From Desulfovibrio fairfieldensis (GTDB lineage: Bacteria > Desulfobacterota > Desulfovibrionia > Desulfovibrionales > Desulfovibrionaceae): 64,000 nucleotides of DNA. How positions within the stretch are numbered: position 1 is the stretch's first letter; each line of letters starts with the position of its first letter. The stretch lies in assembly GCF_001553605.1 (NCBI RefSeq), contig NZ_CP014229.1:1826501-1890500 (forward strand), given 5' to 3'. Position numbers and translations under genes: made by a program. Positions 27,929 through 36,112 of this stretch are shown piece after piece. The notes below the pieces were generated by a model that had not been told where the DNA came from, ran no database searches, and was given only the letters and a program-made list of their open reading frames with translations.

Positions 27929-28751
27929 TCCGCTTCCTCCGGCAAAGCGGAAAGAAATCCCGGCAGTGCTGGCAATGGGACTTTCATTTCTGCTGCATGG
28001 GGTTCTGGTCGTCAGTCTGTTGGCGGCGGCTTTGGCTCTGCCGGACTATCTGCCGGTGCAGTCCGGCGGCGTATTGACGGTCAGCTGGGCTCCTGCGGGA
28101 ACCGGGACCGCCGGTAATACGGATATGGCGAATTTGCCGGACCGGACCAGTCCGCAGTTGCCGGAACAGGCCGCAAAGGCAACGGCTGCCGCTGAGGAAT
28201 CTTCTGCCGTTGAGGAACAGAAGCCGGAACAGGCTGTGCCAGTCCGGCAGACCGTGCAGCGCCGGGAACATGTCAGAAAAAACAAAACCGCCGCAAAGCC
28301 CCGTCATAAAAAATTTGAAAAAGAACCAATTGTGCCGCCTGTGAAAACCTCCGGGCACCGTTCTATAGAAAACGCGGCGAAACAGCAGCCAACGGAGAAA
28401 CAAGGCGGCCTAGGAACAGACATACCCGGCATGGTCCCGATAGAGGGTACACCACAGCCGCAGGTTATGGCCTGGAATGCCGGCGGCGGCCCCCGCTTCC
28501 TGCGGCAGGCTCCATTGCGCTACCCGCGCGCGGCGCAACGACGCAACCTGGAAGGCAAGGCCGTGGTGGAAGCTTATCTGGATGGGGAAGGCAAGCTGCT
28601 GCGCGCCCGTGTGATACGGACCGACCATGCGGACTTCGGTGCGGCCGCGCTGAACTGCATACAGGCATCCACCTTTGCGCCTGCCCGTATCGAAGGCAAA
28701 CCTGTTCCATGCGTAGTGCTTATTCCCATGCTCTTTGTTTTGAAGGAATAG
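27915..28751 (+). CDS. TonB protein
   Basis: A 278-residue protein. I chose TTG at 27915 because GGGAGG lies 5 bp upstream and the start overlaps the end of the binding-protein gene; the ATG at 27852 would overlap it by 77 bp. One N-terminal membrane anchor (LSFLLHGVLVVSLLAAALAL), a periplasmic region rich in Glu, Pro and Lys, and the C-terminal TonB domain (PLRYPRAAQRRNLEGKAVVE, LNCIQASTFAPA) are visible. It couples inner-membrane energy to the receptor at 17922. ExbB/ExbD are not in the window. Confidence 0.88.
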   Translation: MLSLNPLPPAKRKEIPAVLAMGLSFLLHGVLVVSLLAAALALPDYLPVQSGGVLTVSWAPAGTGTAGNTDMANLPDRTSPQLPEQAAKATAAAEESSAVEEQKPEQAVPVRQTVQRREHVRKNKTAAKPRHKKFEKEPIVPPVKTSGHRSIENAAKQQPTEKQGGLGTDIPGMVPIEGTPQPQVMAWNAGGGPRFLRQAPLRYPRAAQRRNLEGKAVVEAYLDGEGKLLRARVIRTDHADFGAAALNCIQASTFAPARIEGKPVPCVVLIPMLFVLKE

Positions 28752-29089
28752 CCGGTAAATCTTCAAGAACACCCTGCTCCATTTCCAACGCAATGCGCTT
28801 TTGCCACAAGCATGGTCAGAATCTGGGACGAAAGCCTAGATCCACGCTTCTCTCTTTCCGCCTGAATCTGATAATCCAACAAACCGAACTGGATCGCGCT
28901 CAATTCCCAAAAGGCTTCGATATGGCCGACACTCAGAGAATGCGTGCATGGCCTTTTGTAAGGCCCTGGAACATGCTGTACTTATTAAATTCCCCTTATA
29001 ACAAGAAAACTTATATCAGCTTGCAATTATAAAATTTTCATGCGATACGAGTATAAATTTCTGAATTAACAAATTTGGCGGTAAATCCA
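28752..29089. other. Intergenic region after tonB with small cassette remnant
   Basis: Apart from the Rha fragment at 28775-28818, no supported gene was found. The right part is AT-rich and should hold the promoter of the gene pair at 29090. Confidence 0.5.
28775..28818 (-). pseudogene. Short remnant of the Rha-like gene 3' end
   Basis: CTGCTCCATTTCCAACGCAA and the following CGCTTTT-CCA-AA bases match the Rha C-terminal codons at 30292-30325 with a few changes. It lies 24 bp after the tonB stop. Confidence 0.65.
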
Positions 29090-29659
29090 ATGTACATCAG
29101 CAAAATTAAATTTTTTTGTATAACGGCTTTCATCTGTTGTTCTATTTCCATAAGCCAGACAAAGCCTGCTATTGGAGCGGTTAAAGAGCCCCCCATAACA
29201 GCGCTTTTTCTCGAATTATATAAAAGCAACGATAAAAATATTTCACTTGGCTCAATGCTTTTAAGCATTGAAATGTCTAATACAATAAGTTTAGAAAAAT
29301 TTCTGAGAGCTTCAGTAAATAACAAAAATACTCAAGTGGAAAGATGCATAAAGTTATATACAATAAGTAAATTTACATCTGATTATTCAGATATGAAAAA
29401 TTTTATTGCATCCTTCCCAGACGATAAAGATAATTTTGTGGCATTAATTAGTTTTGAATGCTCAGTAACACGTTGCCCACATAGCAATATGCTTAAATAT
29501 CTCATCGATTTTGTTAATATGGACTATGAAGTTATAAATAATACAGATATTGAATTAAAAAAAATGGCAAGAAAGAAAATTGATAAGATAATTCCACTTT
29601 CTGATGGATGGGTTAGTGAATCTATAGATTCTTTATTACATGATAAGGGAGGTATGTAA
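29090..29659 (+). CDS. Secreted protein of unknown function, candidate immunity protein
   Basis: A 189-residue protein. ATG at 29090 was preferred over the TTG at 29075. The N-terminus (KIKFFCITAFICCSISISQT) is a signal peptide, so it acts in the periplasm or is a lipoprotein. The mature part is helical and AT-rich with no recognised domain, and has two Cys near SFECSVTRC. The stop overlaps the start of the L,D-transpeptidase-like gene by one base. A periplasmic partner coupled to a wall-enzyme gene is the usual layout of immunity plus effector, so that role is proposed by inference. Confidence 0.55.
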   Translation: MYISKIKFFCITAFICCSISISQTKPAIGAVKEPPITALFLELYKSNDKNISLGSMLLSIEMSNTISLEKFLRASVNNKNTQVERCIKLYTISKFTSDYSDMKNFIASFPDDKDNFVALISFECSVTRCPHSNMLKYLIDFVNMDYEVINNTDIELKKMARKKIDKIIPLSDGWVSESIDSLLHDKGGM

Positions 29660-30024
29660 TGGCAGCAGAATGGGTCTTCAGCATAAAGCAACAAATTTTA
29701 ACTTCTCCCTTAGGGGAGACATGGTCAGCTTGCAGTGGTGGGTTAGCGGAGGCGTTGCCTTACGACAAAAGATATACAATAGAGAGTTTGGTTGTTTACG
29801 CAAAAAATGACAAAAGTATGCGTGATTTCAGGGATCGTGCGGGAAATGCCTGGTGGTGCCCAATTACGCCTCAATTTTCGACATCCCGCTATGGATTTGG
29901 CATTCACCCTGATGGTGGGCTCCCCGGTACGCATGGATGCATCGGTATAACTAATTTTGATACGACGTCTGCCAAGAATGCCCTAAAAAATGCAACCGGG
30001 CAAATAGTGCATGTCATTCCGTAA
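29659..30024 (+). CDS. Small L,D-transpeptidase-like (DUF2778/Tlde1-type) putative toxin
   Basis: A 121-residue protein without signal peptide. YGFGIHPDGGLPGTHGCIGI contains His83 and the THGC block with Cys94, the nucleophile pattern of L,D-transpeptidase (YkuD-like) folds; the short His-to-HGC distance resembles DUF2778 proteins, some of which are type VI effectors acting on peptidoglycan. Lack of a signal peptide fits delivery by a secretion system. It is coupled to the periplasmic protein upstream. A plain cell-wall enzyme would need export, so the toxin reading is preferred, with moderate confidence. Confidence 0.55.
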   Translation: MAAEWVFSIKQQILTSPLGETWSACSGGLAEALPYDKRYTIESLVVYAKNDKSMRDFRDRAGNAWWCPITPQFSTSRYGFGIHPDGGLPGTHGCIGITNFDTTSAKNALKNATGQIVHVIP

Positions 30025-30070
30025 AAACAAAAAAAGCCAATATGCTTTCTACTTTTTTGATGATAAACGT

Positions 30071-30115
30071 GTAAAAAGTTTTTTATGTATTATAAATACA
30101 TAAAAAACTTTTTAC
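30071..30115. terminator. 45-nt perfect AT-rich inverted repeat
   Basis: Arms GTAAAAAGTTTTTTATGTAT (30071-30090) and the exact complement (30096-30115), with a 5-nt middle. It lies 47 bp after the toxin-like gene. It may be a terminator or a protein-binding palindrome. Confidence 0.6.
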
Positions 30116-30238
30116 ATCTGCAAATATTGGTTGTTTAATCAGGGCGCTCATGTGCCGTAGGTAGCTGCTTCAGAACTGCCCTTTGATGGCGTGGTCGCGC
30201 TGTCAGAGCATTTAACTTTTGCCAAACTGACGACGAGA

Positions 30239-30273
30239 AGGGTGAGTCCGCCATACGGACTCACCCTATTTTT
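30239..30273 (+). terminator. Repeated cassette terminator, copy 3
   Basis: AGGGTGAGTCCG, a 5-nt loop, CGGACTCACCCT, then ATTTTTC. It lies at the stop side of the Rha-like gene 30274-30510. The T-run is on the plus strand. Confidence 0.85.
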
Positions 30274-30510
30274 CTACGCTGAGAGCAATCTGCTCCACTT
30301 CCAGAGCAATGCGCTTTTACCATAACCTACGTCCAGCATGGCCAGGGCTTGGTAGGTAAGCGCGAAAGCGCGTTTTTCCCCTTCAATGAGAAGCAGATGA
30401 TCCGCCAAGTCCGGCAAAATGACGCGCAGGCGGTCAATTTCCCGCAGCACATGGGAGTGCTTGCGGCAGGCTATGCGGGCGACTTCCATAGAGGTGGCGA
30501 CATGTTCCAT
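30274..30510 (-). CDS. Rha-like phage regulatory protein, copy 2
   Basis: A 78-residue protein nearly identical to 1365-1619 over its first 30 residues (MEHVATSMEVARIACRKHSH). The central part differs (LADHLLLIEGEKRAFALTYQ) and the C-terminus is shorter (LLWKWSRLLSA). It lies 2 bp after the antirepressor stop. The divergence limited to the middle suggests the copies are evolving separately or have exchanged segments. Confidence 0.6.
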   Translation of the reverse strand: MEHVATSMEVARIACRKHSHVLREIDRLRVILPDLADHLLLIEGEKRAFALTYQALAMLDVGYGKSALLWKWSRLLSA

Positions 30511-30512
30511 GG

Positions 30513-31652
30513 CTATGCCCCCTGCCGCTCTGACAGAATGGACGCGGCCTGGGTCATGTGCCGGGTGATCCGGAAGCCGCGGGCAAAGGCGTCACGAGCC
30601 TCGTCAAAGGGATTGAGGTAGGCCATTGCCAGAGATATATCCTCGGAGCCTCCGCGGCGTGCCTGCTCTCTGGCCGTGGCCAACAGATACGGTTTGGCGC
30701 CGATGTGGATCTCGCCCAGCAGCTCCTCGACGATCCGGCGCAGTTGCTCCATACGCCGCAGATAGTCTTGGAAGGTTTCCTGGGATAGCCCGGAATTTTC
30801 CAGGACAAGACACTCAGGCGTTTCATCCTTCACTGCTGCCGCCAGAGCTTCCACCCGGCCGTACCAGCCTTCCTCGCGCAGCCCAGGGATGGCCTCTTCT
30901 TTCAGCCAAGTTTCGAAATCCCGGGACTGCGGCTTGGTGCAACGCTCAATCATGGCGCGCACGGCTTCTTCTGAAAGCATCCGGACCTTGGGCACGCAGC
31001 ACTTGCCCTGCCGAGGAGAGACGATTCTCCAGGTACCGTCATAGCTGTCGCGCCCGAGCACGCCCTCCCACAGCGCCGGCAGCTCGGCGGGGAGCCAGCC
31101 CGAGGCCGCCGCATAGCCCAGAGCCGGGCCCAGATCGTTGACGGCAATCCAGAGATGGCCGTCCTTTGTGGCTGCACGCAGCTTTTGGCCTGCGAATTCC
31201 AGCGAGTGCAGATGCACGCCGGGCTTTATATTCTGGGGCATAAGCGTCGGGGCAGGCAATGCGGCCGAAGCGCGCTCCGCCCTGCCCTTCGTCCAGTAGT
31301 TCCAGAGCGCTTCGTCGCACTCGGCCTGGTAGAGCTCAATTTTGGGCCGAAGATCGGCTCGGACCTTTTTGGGATTGATGCTGGCGAGAAATGCCGGCAA
31401 TTTGCGCACGGGCATGCAAAGAGTTTGCTGCTGACCTCCCTCGGAAGGTGTTGCGATGATCGCAACACCCCATCTTTCCTTATTGGCATTGAGCTTTGCC
31501 GTCTGAGAAGGCCAATTCAAGCCCAAATTTTCGATAATGGGCTTGACCGGAGTGAAGGGCTGTCCGTTGATGGTTGTGCAGAAAATGGTGTCGCCATGGA
31601 ATGGAACGGAGGAAAGAGCGAAAACGGGAGTCTGACTCATTGGAGCCTCCAA
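30513..31652 (-). CDS. Phage-type antirepressor, copy 2
   Basis: A 379-residue protein with the same two modules as 1622-2803: an Ant N-terminal domain (TPVKPIIENLGLNW, CMPVRKLPAFLASINPKKV) and a BRO-N-like domain (WIAVNDLGPALGYAAASG). GGAGGCT precedes the start. Compared with copy 1 the first 20 residues differ and a stretch near residues 270-285 is shorter. An unusual structured leader lies upstream (31653-32021). It likely modulates a repressor of this element; the LexA/CI-like protein at 50605 is a possible target, by inference. Confidence 0.85.
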   Translation of the reverse strand: MEAPMSQTPVFALSSVPFHGDTIFCTTINGQPFTPVKPIIENLGLNWPSQTAKLNANKERWGVAIIATPSEGGQQQTLCMPVRKLPAFLASINPKKVRADLRPKIELYQAECDEALWNYWTKGRAERASAALPAPTLMPQNIKPGVHLHSLEFAGQKLRAATKDGHLWIAVNDLGPALGYAAASGWLPAELPALWEGVLGRDSYDGTWRIVSPRQGKCCVPKVRMLSEEAVRAMIERCTKPQSRDFETWLKEEAIPGLREEGWYGRVEALAAAVKDETPECLVLENSGLSQETFQDYLRRMEQLRRIVEELLGEIHIGAKPYLLATAREQARRGGSEDISLAMAYLNPFDEARDAFARGFRITRHMTQAASILSERQGA

Positions 31653-32021
31653 GGGAACTTTCTAGGTTCATGCAGGCATCTCCCCCATTGGGAAATGCCG
31701 GGTGCTAGAAACAGCCCTTGGAGCTGCGGACTATTTTCTCCATACGGAGTATTGTATTTCGTCCACGCCCGGCAAATATGGCAAGAGGCAACCTCGCAGC
31801 ATGCGAGGCACAAAAAAAGCCAAAACTGTCGGGTTGGCGTGGCCGCCAAGGAGGTGTTTCTAGCACCTGAGTTATTCTACGCCACATCCCAACTCAAAAG
31901 TCAATATCAACCGCTTTTCTCGAAAACAAGAAAAATTAAATGAAAAATTTGAAAAAATGCTTGCAATCCATCTCCGCCAGAGCGAAGTGTGGGAAAAATA
32001 GGCGTGAGCGGAGAAAAGCTG
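31653..32021. promoter_or_regulatory. Divergent regulatory region with structured antirepressor leader
   Basis: On the minus strand an inverted-repeat pair, GGTGCTAGAAACA at 31701 and its complement ending at 31867, encloses about 165 bp. Within it are GCCAA...TTGGC followed by seven T (about 31811-31835, an intrinsic-terminator shape on the minus strand) and a CCTCGCA/TGCGAGG hairpin near 31800. This could be an attenuator controlling the antirepressor. The right side carries TGAAAAATTTGAAAAAATG (31941-31959), one of the recurrent AT-rich half-site clusters, before the gene at 32022. Confidence 0.5.
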
Positions 32022-32411
32022 ATGAGCAAGGCATACGTGGCGAGAGAACGGGGAACAGGTGTTTTCGAATGCGTTTACATTCGCCAGGCTGGAGATCTGG
32101 ATGCCTTGGGTCGCATCCTGAAGAACAATTTCCGAGACAAGCCCGCCGTAGACCGTCTGATGTCCGGAGGGGAGATCCGCTTCATCCACCAGGATACCGG
32201 CAAGATCCTCCGGGAAGACGGCCCCGGCGCCTCCCTTGTGGTGTCGGATCATCAGTTCTGGAATATGATGGATGTTCACAGGATCGACCGTGTCTACATC
32301 TACAATAGGGGCGCATGGAAGGAGTATGACTTCGCCGGCCAGGAGATTGACGGATCCATCCTGAAGCAAAAAAGGTTTCAGCTCAATCCGTGCAAACGGT
32401 TCCGCCCCTGA
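32022..32411 (+). CDS. Hypothetical protein
   Basis: A 129-residue soluble protein; ATG 32022 is preceded by GGAG, whereas the longer frame from 31989 is less likely. No domain was recognised. DLDALGRILKNNF near residue 23 faintly resembles DVVALGHIIKGLV in the protein at 32877-33266, and both then have a charged, mixed alpha/beta layout, so they may be distant relatives. It follows the antirepressor-divergent promoter region. Confidence 0.55.
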   Translation: MSKAYVARERGTGVFECVYIRQAGDLDALGRILKNNFRDKPAVDRLMSGGEIRFIHQDTGKILREDGPGASLVVSDHQFWNMMDVHRIDRVYIYNRGAWKEYDFAGQEIDGSILKQKRFQLNPCKRFRP

Positions 32412-32446
32412 TCATCCCAGACACCTCCGGCAAAAGGGGGCCTCTT

Positions 32447-32797
32447 ATGCAGAGAATATATATTATCGCCAACAACAAAACCGGCGTCCAGATGCTGAGT
32501 ATGATTCTCCGTGACCAGTGCGGCTACGAGATCGTTAACGCCAAGTCCCCGAGTCGGGAGGCAATCAGCCAGGCTGACGCCGTAGTTGTATGCTGGAAGC
32601 CTGATCGGGCCGCGATGTTCGAGGCGGGAATGGCCGCAGCCCTCGGCAAACCCATATTCGCCCTGGCGGAAACGGACGAGCTCGATCCTCAGGAGCGTAT
32701 CTTGCTTGATCATATTCTGGGACTCTCACATGACGTTGAGGATTTGAAGTTTCACATGCAAATGGTGAGTCAGAATAAGCCCCGGATCAGGCCTTGA
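32447..32797 (+). CDS. Small protein, possibly nucleoside 2-deoxyribosyltransferase-like fold
   Basis: A 116-residue protein; ATG 32447 follows a GGGGG site and the longer frame overlaps the previous gene. QADAVVVCWKPDRAAMFEAG followed by MAAALGKPIFAL resembles the 'asp...E-x-G-x-A...GKPI' block of nucleoside deoxyribosyltransferase-like proteins, with Glu in FEAG at the expected catalytic place. The family is uncertain. The region after it (32798-32876) has no gene. Confidence 0.4.
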   Translation: MQRIYIIANNKTGVQMLSMILRDQCGYEIVNAKSPSREAISQADAVVVCWKPDRAAMFEAGMAAALGKPIFALAETDELDPQERILLDHILGLSHDVEDLKFHMQMVSQNKPRIRP

Positions 32798-32876
32798 GTG
32801 GGGGCCCATAAAACGTAACCCCCGATAAAGCCATTGGAATCAGCAACAACCAGAACCATCCTTATTTCCAGGAGGC

Positions 32877-33266
32877 TCACGGTACTAACCGGTCTAGATC
32901 GATAAAGCACGCTGGAAATCTATGGCCGTGATCTTTTCTAAACCCATGGGCTTCATCGTACACTTTGTTGATCGCCTCCAGATCGTTGGGGTTTAGCGCG
33001 CCGAACTCCAGGAGCGGGGTCGATTCCTCTGCATCATACGTCGCCAGCCGAGTAATTCCCTTGACAGATTCGTGTGGAATCATCTCGGAAACTGTCTCAC
33101 AAAACGCATTGTCTGGAGTCAATCCATTTTTATGAGGAAATGATATAGCTGCGACAAGCCCTTTGATTATGTGGCCGAGAGCCACAACATCAGCATACGT
33201 TTCAAACCTGAAAACGACCCTGAATCCGCAAGTTGAATCATGGTTCAAGCTGTCAATTTGTAACAT
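32877..33266 (-). CDS. Hypothetical protein
   Basis: A 129-residue protein starting MLQIDSLN. The start at 33266 was chosen because longer frames run through the coding region of the next gene in another frame. No domain recognised. It contains ETYADVVALGHIIKGLVAAI, weakly like the protein at 32022. It is probably cotranscribed with the frameshifted gene at 33253-33571, whose stop overlaps its start by 14 bp. Confidence 0.5.
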   Translation of the reverse strand: MLQIDSLNHDSTCGFRVVFRFETYADVVALGHIIKGLVAAISFPHKNGLTPDNAFCETVSEMIPHESVKGITRLATYDAEESTPLLEFGALNPNDLEAINKVYDEAHGFRKDHGHRFPACFIDLDRLVP

Positions 33267-33571
33267 TTTTACTTCCTTCACGTACCTTCTCCACCCACTG
33301 CCGTTCCCTCTGGCCTGCGATGTCCCAGAAGTATGGAAAAAGAGAGACCAGCAAATCTTTCGCATAGTCCCACTCAGTTCCCGCCCCAGTGCAGACGGAA
33401 ACGCCATATGGCCCTTGTATGTTATCAATATCCCGGATCTGGAAGGGACCGATCCTGTGCGCCTGCATCGGGGGCAGAGTCTCAGATTTGTATTCCGTGA
33501 AATGCCAGCAGCCTCCGCTGAACTCCACATCAGGCCAATGTGGGACAAAAAATTCAGTTTTCTTTCTTCAT
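33253..33571 (-). pseudogene. Hypothetical gene with an apparent N-terminal frameshift
   Basis: ATG at 33571 begins MKKEN then stops. If one A of the AAAA run at about 33558-33561 is removed, the frame becomes MKKETEFFVPHWPDVEFSGG and continues to GSKNVTN, about 105 residues. Without the correction only a GTG at 33528 with no ribosome site is available. So this is a recently broken gene, a sequencing error or a programmed slip. No domain recognised. Confidence 0.45.
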
Positions 33572-33662
33572 TTCCGCAATGCCTTCCGCGCTCAATTCTA
33601 TTGACAACGTGGTTTTCTCCGGCCCCCAGGGCCTTCCTCAAGACCCGGGCGATAGCCGGAAT

Positions 33663-34472
33663 TCAAACCCTGCTGGAATATGTGCCAGAATTCTTTGTCC
33701 ACGAAACGGAGTACGTCGAGGTCCCCCCCTCTCTCATGGCGGTACGGCATATCTCTTCAGTTTGGTTGGTGACGTATTGAAGGGCTGAGCTGTTTTGCTT
33801 CACGGCTTCCATGCATAAGGATTCAGTCTGCTTCCGGACATACTGGAGGGCTTTGCCGTTTTGCTTAACGGCCTGCAGGCATATGGGCTCCGTCTGCTTC
33901 CGAACGTACTGAAGAGTCATTCCATCCTGCTTCACGGCCTGCAGACAGATATCCTCTGTTTGTTCCCGAGCGTATTGAAGAGCGTTCCCACATTGCGTGA
34001 TCGCAGCCATGCATATTTGACTGGTTTGCTCATGGACGAATTGAAGAGCATACCCATTTTCCTTCACTGCAGCCATGCAAACAGGTTCAGTTTGGTCAAG
34101 GACGAAAAGTATGACATTGCCGTCTTGCTTCACGGCTTCCAAACAAACTCCCTCGGTCTGTTTCCTGACGAACTCGAGCGCCATGGCATCCTCCCTCACT
34201 GCCGTCATGCAAATCTGCTCATCCTGATCAATGACATACCGAAGTGCTGAACCTCTTTGCTTCACGGCTTCCATATATATGGGCCTGGTCTGGTTCCGAA
34301 CATATCGAAGTGCCTCTCCGTCTTGAAAGACGGCGGCCATACAGATTTCATGAGTTTGATCGCGGATGTATTGAAGGGCATTCCCATTCTCTATCACCGC
34401 CTCCATACAAATTTCTTCTGTCTGGTGCTTGACAAATTTGATGTTCAATCCATCCCGTTGTACAGCGGCCAA
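33663..34472 (-). CDS. DUF4116-type repeat protein
   Basis: About eleven near-regular 23-residue repeats of the form 'Q-T-x-x-I-C-M-x-A-V-x-x-x-G-x-A-L-x-Y-V-x-x', as in DUF4116 proteins. The repeats are helical and probably form a solenoid for protein binding. The only start inside the frame is TTG at 34472; the frame stays open upstream to about 34560 with no ATG, GTG or ribosome site, so the 5' end may be lost or frameshifted. The C-terminus (STYSVSWTKNSGTYSSRV) leaves the repeat pattern. Function unknown. Confidence 0.65.
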   Translation of the reverse strand: MAAVQRDGLNIKFVKHQTEEICMEAVIENGNALQYIRDQTHEICMAAVFQDGEALRYVRNQTRPIYMEAVKQRGSALRYVIDQDEQICMTAVREDAMALEFVRKQTEGVCLEAVKQDGNVILFVLDQTEPVCMAAVKENGYALQFVHEQTSQICMAAITQCGNALQYAREQTEDICLQAVKQDGMTLQYVRKQTEPICLQAVKQNGKALQYVRKQTESLCMEAVKQNSSALQYVTNQTEEICRTAMREGGTSTYSVSWTKNSGTYSSRV

Positions 34473-34679
34473 ACAATGGTTTTCATCAGTCCAAACTTCA
34501 AGGTCTCTAATAGATGAGATAATATTCTTCTCCGTATTGCTGATAATATGGTTGCGGCGATTAATTCACATACGGCAACGCGCCCTACCCGCAAGTAGAT
34601 GCAAAGGTGTCCTTGGAAAGCAGTAGGAATACAGAATTTTTGAAATATTTCATTTAACTATGTAGTCTTGTTAAATTGT

Positions 34680-35084
34680 TTACTTGCATCCCAATATAAA
34701 TACAATATCCAAAATAAATATCCCTGAAAGTAAAGTTGTTAATGGCATTAACAGCAACAAAACTATATCTGATTTATCAAAATATAAGTAATAATATTTT
34801 TTATATTTAGAGATTGTTTTAAACATATTGAACATATTGAAACACATTGGAATAATAAAAAGTAAAGATATTAGCAGAATACTTACATTAAACATCATAT
34901 ATAGAGAATAAACGAGTAAAATTATAAATACTGATACTGATATTATACAAAACAAACTAAATATTATTAAGAACTTTGATAATAACATTCTAGTTTGTAA
35001 TCTTGCCTGAATCATACCCTGCGCCCATCGACTCCGTACTGCCTGCTGGCGGCCGCATGGTTTTATCTTTGTGTATTTTTTCAT
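34680..35084 (-). CDS. Small AT-rich membrane protein
   Basis: A 134-residue protein with a basic N-terminus (KKYTKIKPCGRQQAVRSR) and three to four hydrophobic helices between residues about 33 and 132. No family recognised. AT-rich, like the next gene at 35119; both are on the minus strand and may be a transferred pair. Confidence 0.5.
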   Translation of the reverse strand: MKKYTKIKPCGRQQAVRSRWAQGMIQARLQTRMLLSKFLIIFSLFCIISVSVFIILLVYSLYMMFNVSILLISLLFIIPMCFNMFNMFKTISKYKKYYYLYFDKSDIVLLLLMPLTTLLSGIFILDIVFILGCK

Positions 35085-35118
35085 TGTATTGTAATTTTTG
35101 CTACACTATCCGCTTCAG

Positions 35119-35709
35119 TTATGGCACGACAAGCACATCCTTTAGCATATCCTTTTGTCGTTCCATCATATTTATCATATAAATTTCTTTTCTTCTTTCT
35201 TCGACTTTATCAACGCATACCTTATATGAAATAAGGTTAAGAGATAAAAAATCATCATCATATTTTTTAACTAATTTTTTACATAAATTCAGTTCAGAGT
35301 CCTCTTTAAATTCTTCAATTTTTGAAATAGTATATTGTATTTCATCAATACTTGCTTTTGTATAAATTATTTTATGAATTAATAAAAATGATGTTATAAT
35401 AAAAATAATCTCAATTATAATACACATTATTCCAGATTTATAGCTTCTTATATTAATATACCCTCCGATATATGCAATAGATACAACAACTAAAGACCAA
35501 GCACTAAAGATAGAATTATAATCAATAATAAAATTATTTCCAGGTAATGAATATTTTTCAAAAAGGGCAATGCGTAAAAATTGATAAAAAATTGTATAAT
35601 CACAAACTATGTATGCAGCAAAAACGACTGCCAATGGAGCCATAATTATATATACCGACCTGAGAAGATTAACGTTTGCCATCAAAGCTATATTTTTAGA
35701 TTTTGTCAT
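35119..35709 (-). CDS. AT-rich membrane protein of unknown function
   Basis: A 196-residue protein; start MTKSKN at 35709 follows GGAGG at 8 bp, better than the upstream ATG at 35724. Four hydrophobic segments occupy about residues 17-120, and the C-terminal 75 residues are a soluble charged helix (KIEEFKEDSELNLCKK). It precedes the small membrane protein 34680-35084. Two-component membrane pairs of this type occur in phage defence and immunity loci, but nothing here proves that. Confidence 0.5.
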   Translation of the reverse strand: MTKSKNIALMANVNLLRSVYIIMAPLAVVFAAYIVCDYTIFYQFLRIALFEKYSLPGNNFIIDYNSIFSAWSLVVVSIAYIGGYINIRSYKSGIMCIIIEIIFIITSFLLIHKIIYTKASIDEIQYTISKIEEFKEDSELNLCKKLVKKYDDDFLSLNLISYKVCVDKVEERRKEIYMINMMERQKDMLKDVLVVP

Positions 35710-36112
35710 ATCATTAACCTCCAATTACAAAGGGATGTTCTCCATACTTTCGCAGATAAAAGACTTGACTCCGGGCCAGCACCCCATGCCCCTGCCCATG
35801 ATGGAGACATAAGCGAGGTACGATTTAGGATCTCTTCAATGCCTCAAAGCATCCGGGGTCTTGCTCCGGCTTTCTTGATCGCTCCATTGATCCATTTCAT
35901 GGGAGAACATTTTATGAATAATTGAAAAATTACTTCTAATTTTTCTAAAAAACAAGAAAAAGGTGAGAAAAATTTAAAAATTCGTCTTACCAAACCAGAC
36001 AAAGTCCAGTCCGCTGTAATTTATTCTTGGCTTAAAAATTGCATTGCCAATAGAAACACTGCGGGCCCCGCGCCCCAGACCCGCGCTGCGCGACAGCCAG
36101 TGAGAGATTTCC
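35710..36112. promoter_or_regulatory. Intergenic region with inverted TTGAAAAATT repeat
   Basis: TTGAAAAATTA (35922-35932) and TAATTTTTC (35937-35945) form an inverted repeat upstream of the Dam-like gene. A further GAAAAATTT lies near 35965. No supported gene in the region. Confidence 0.55.
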
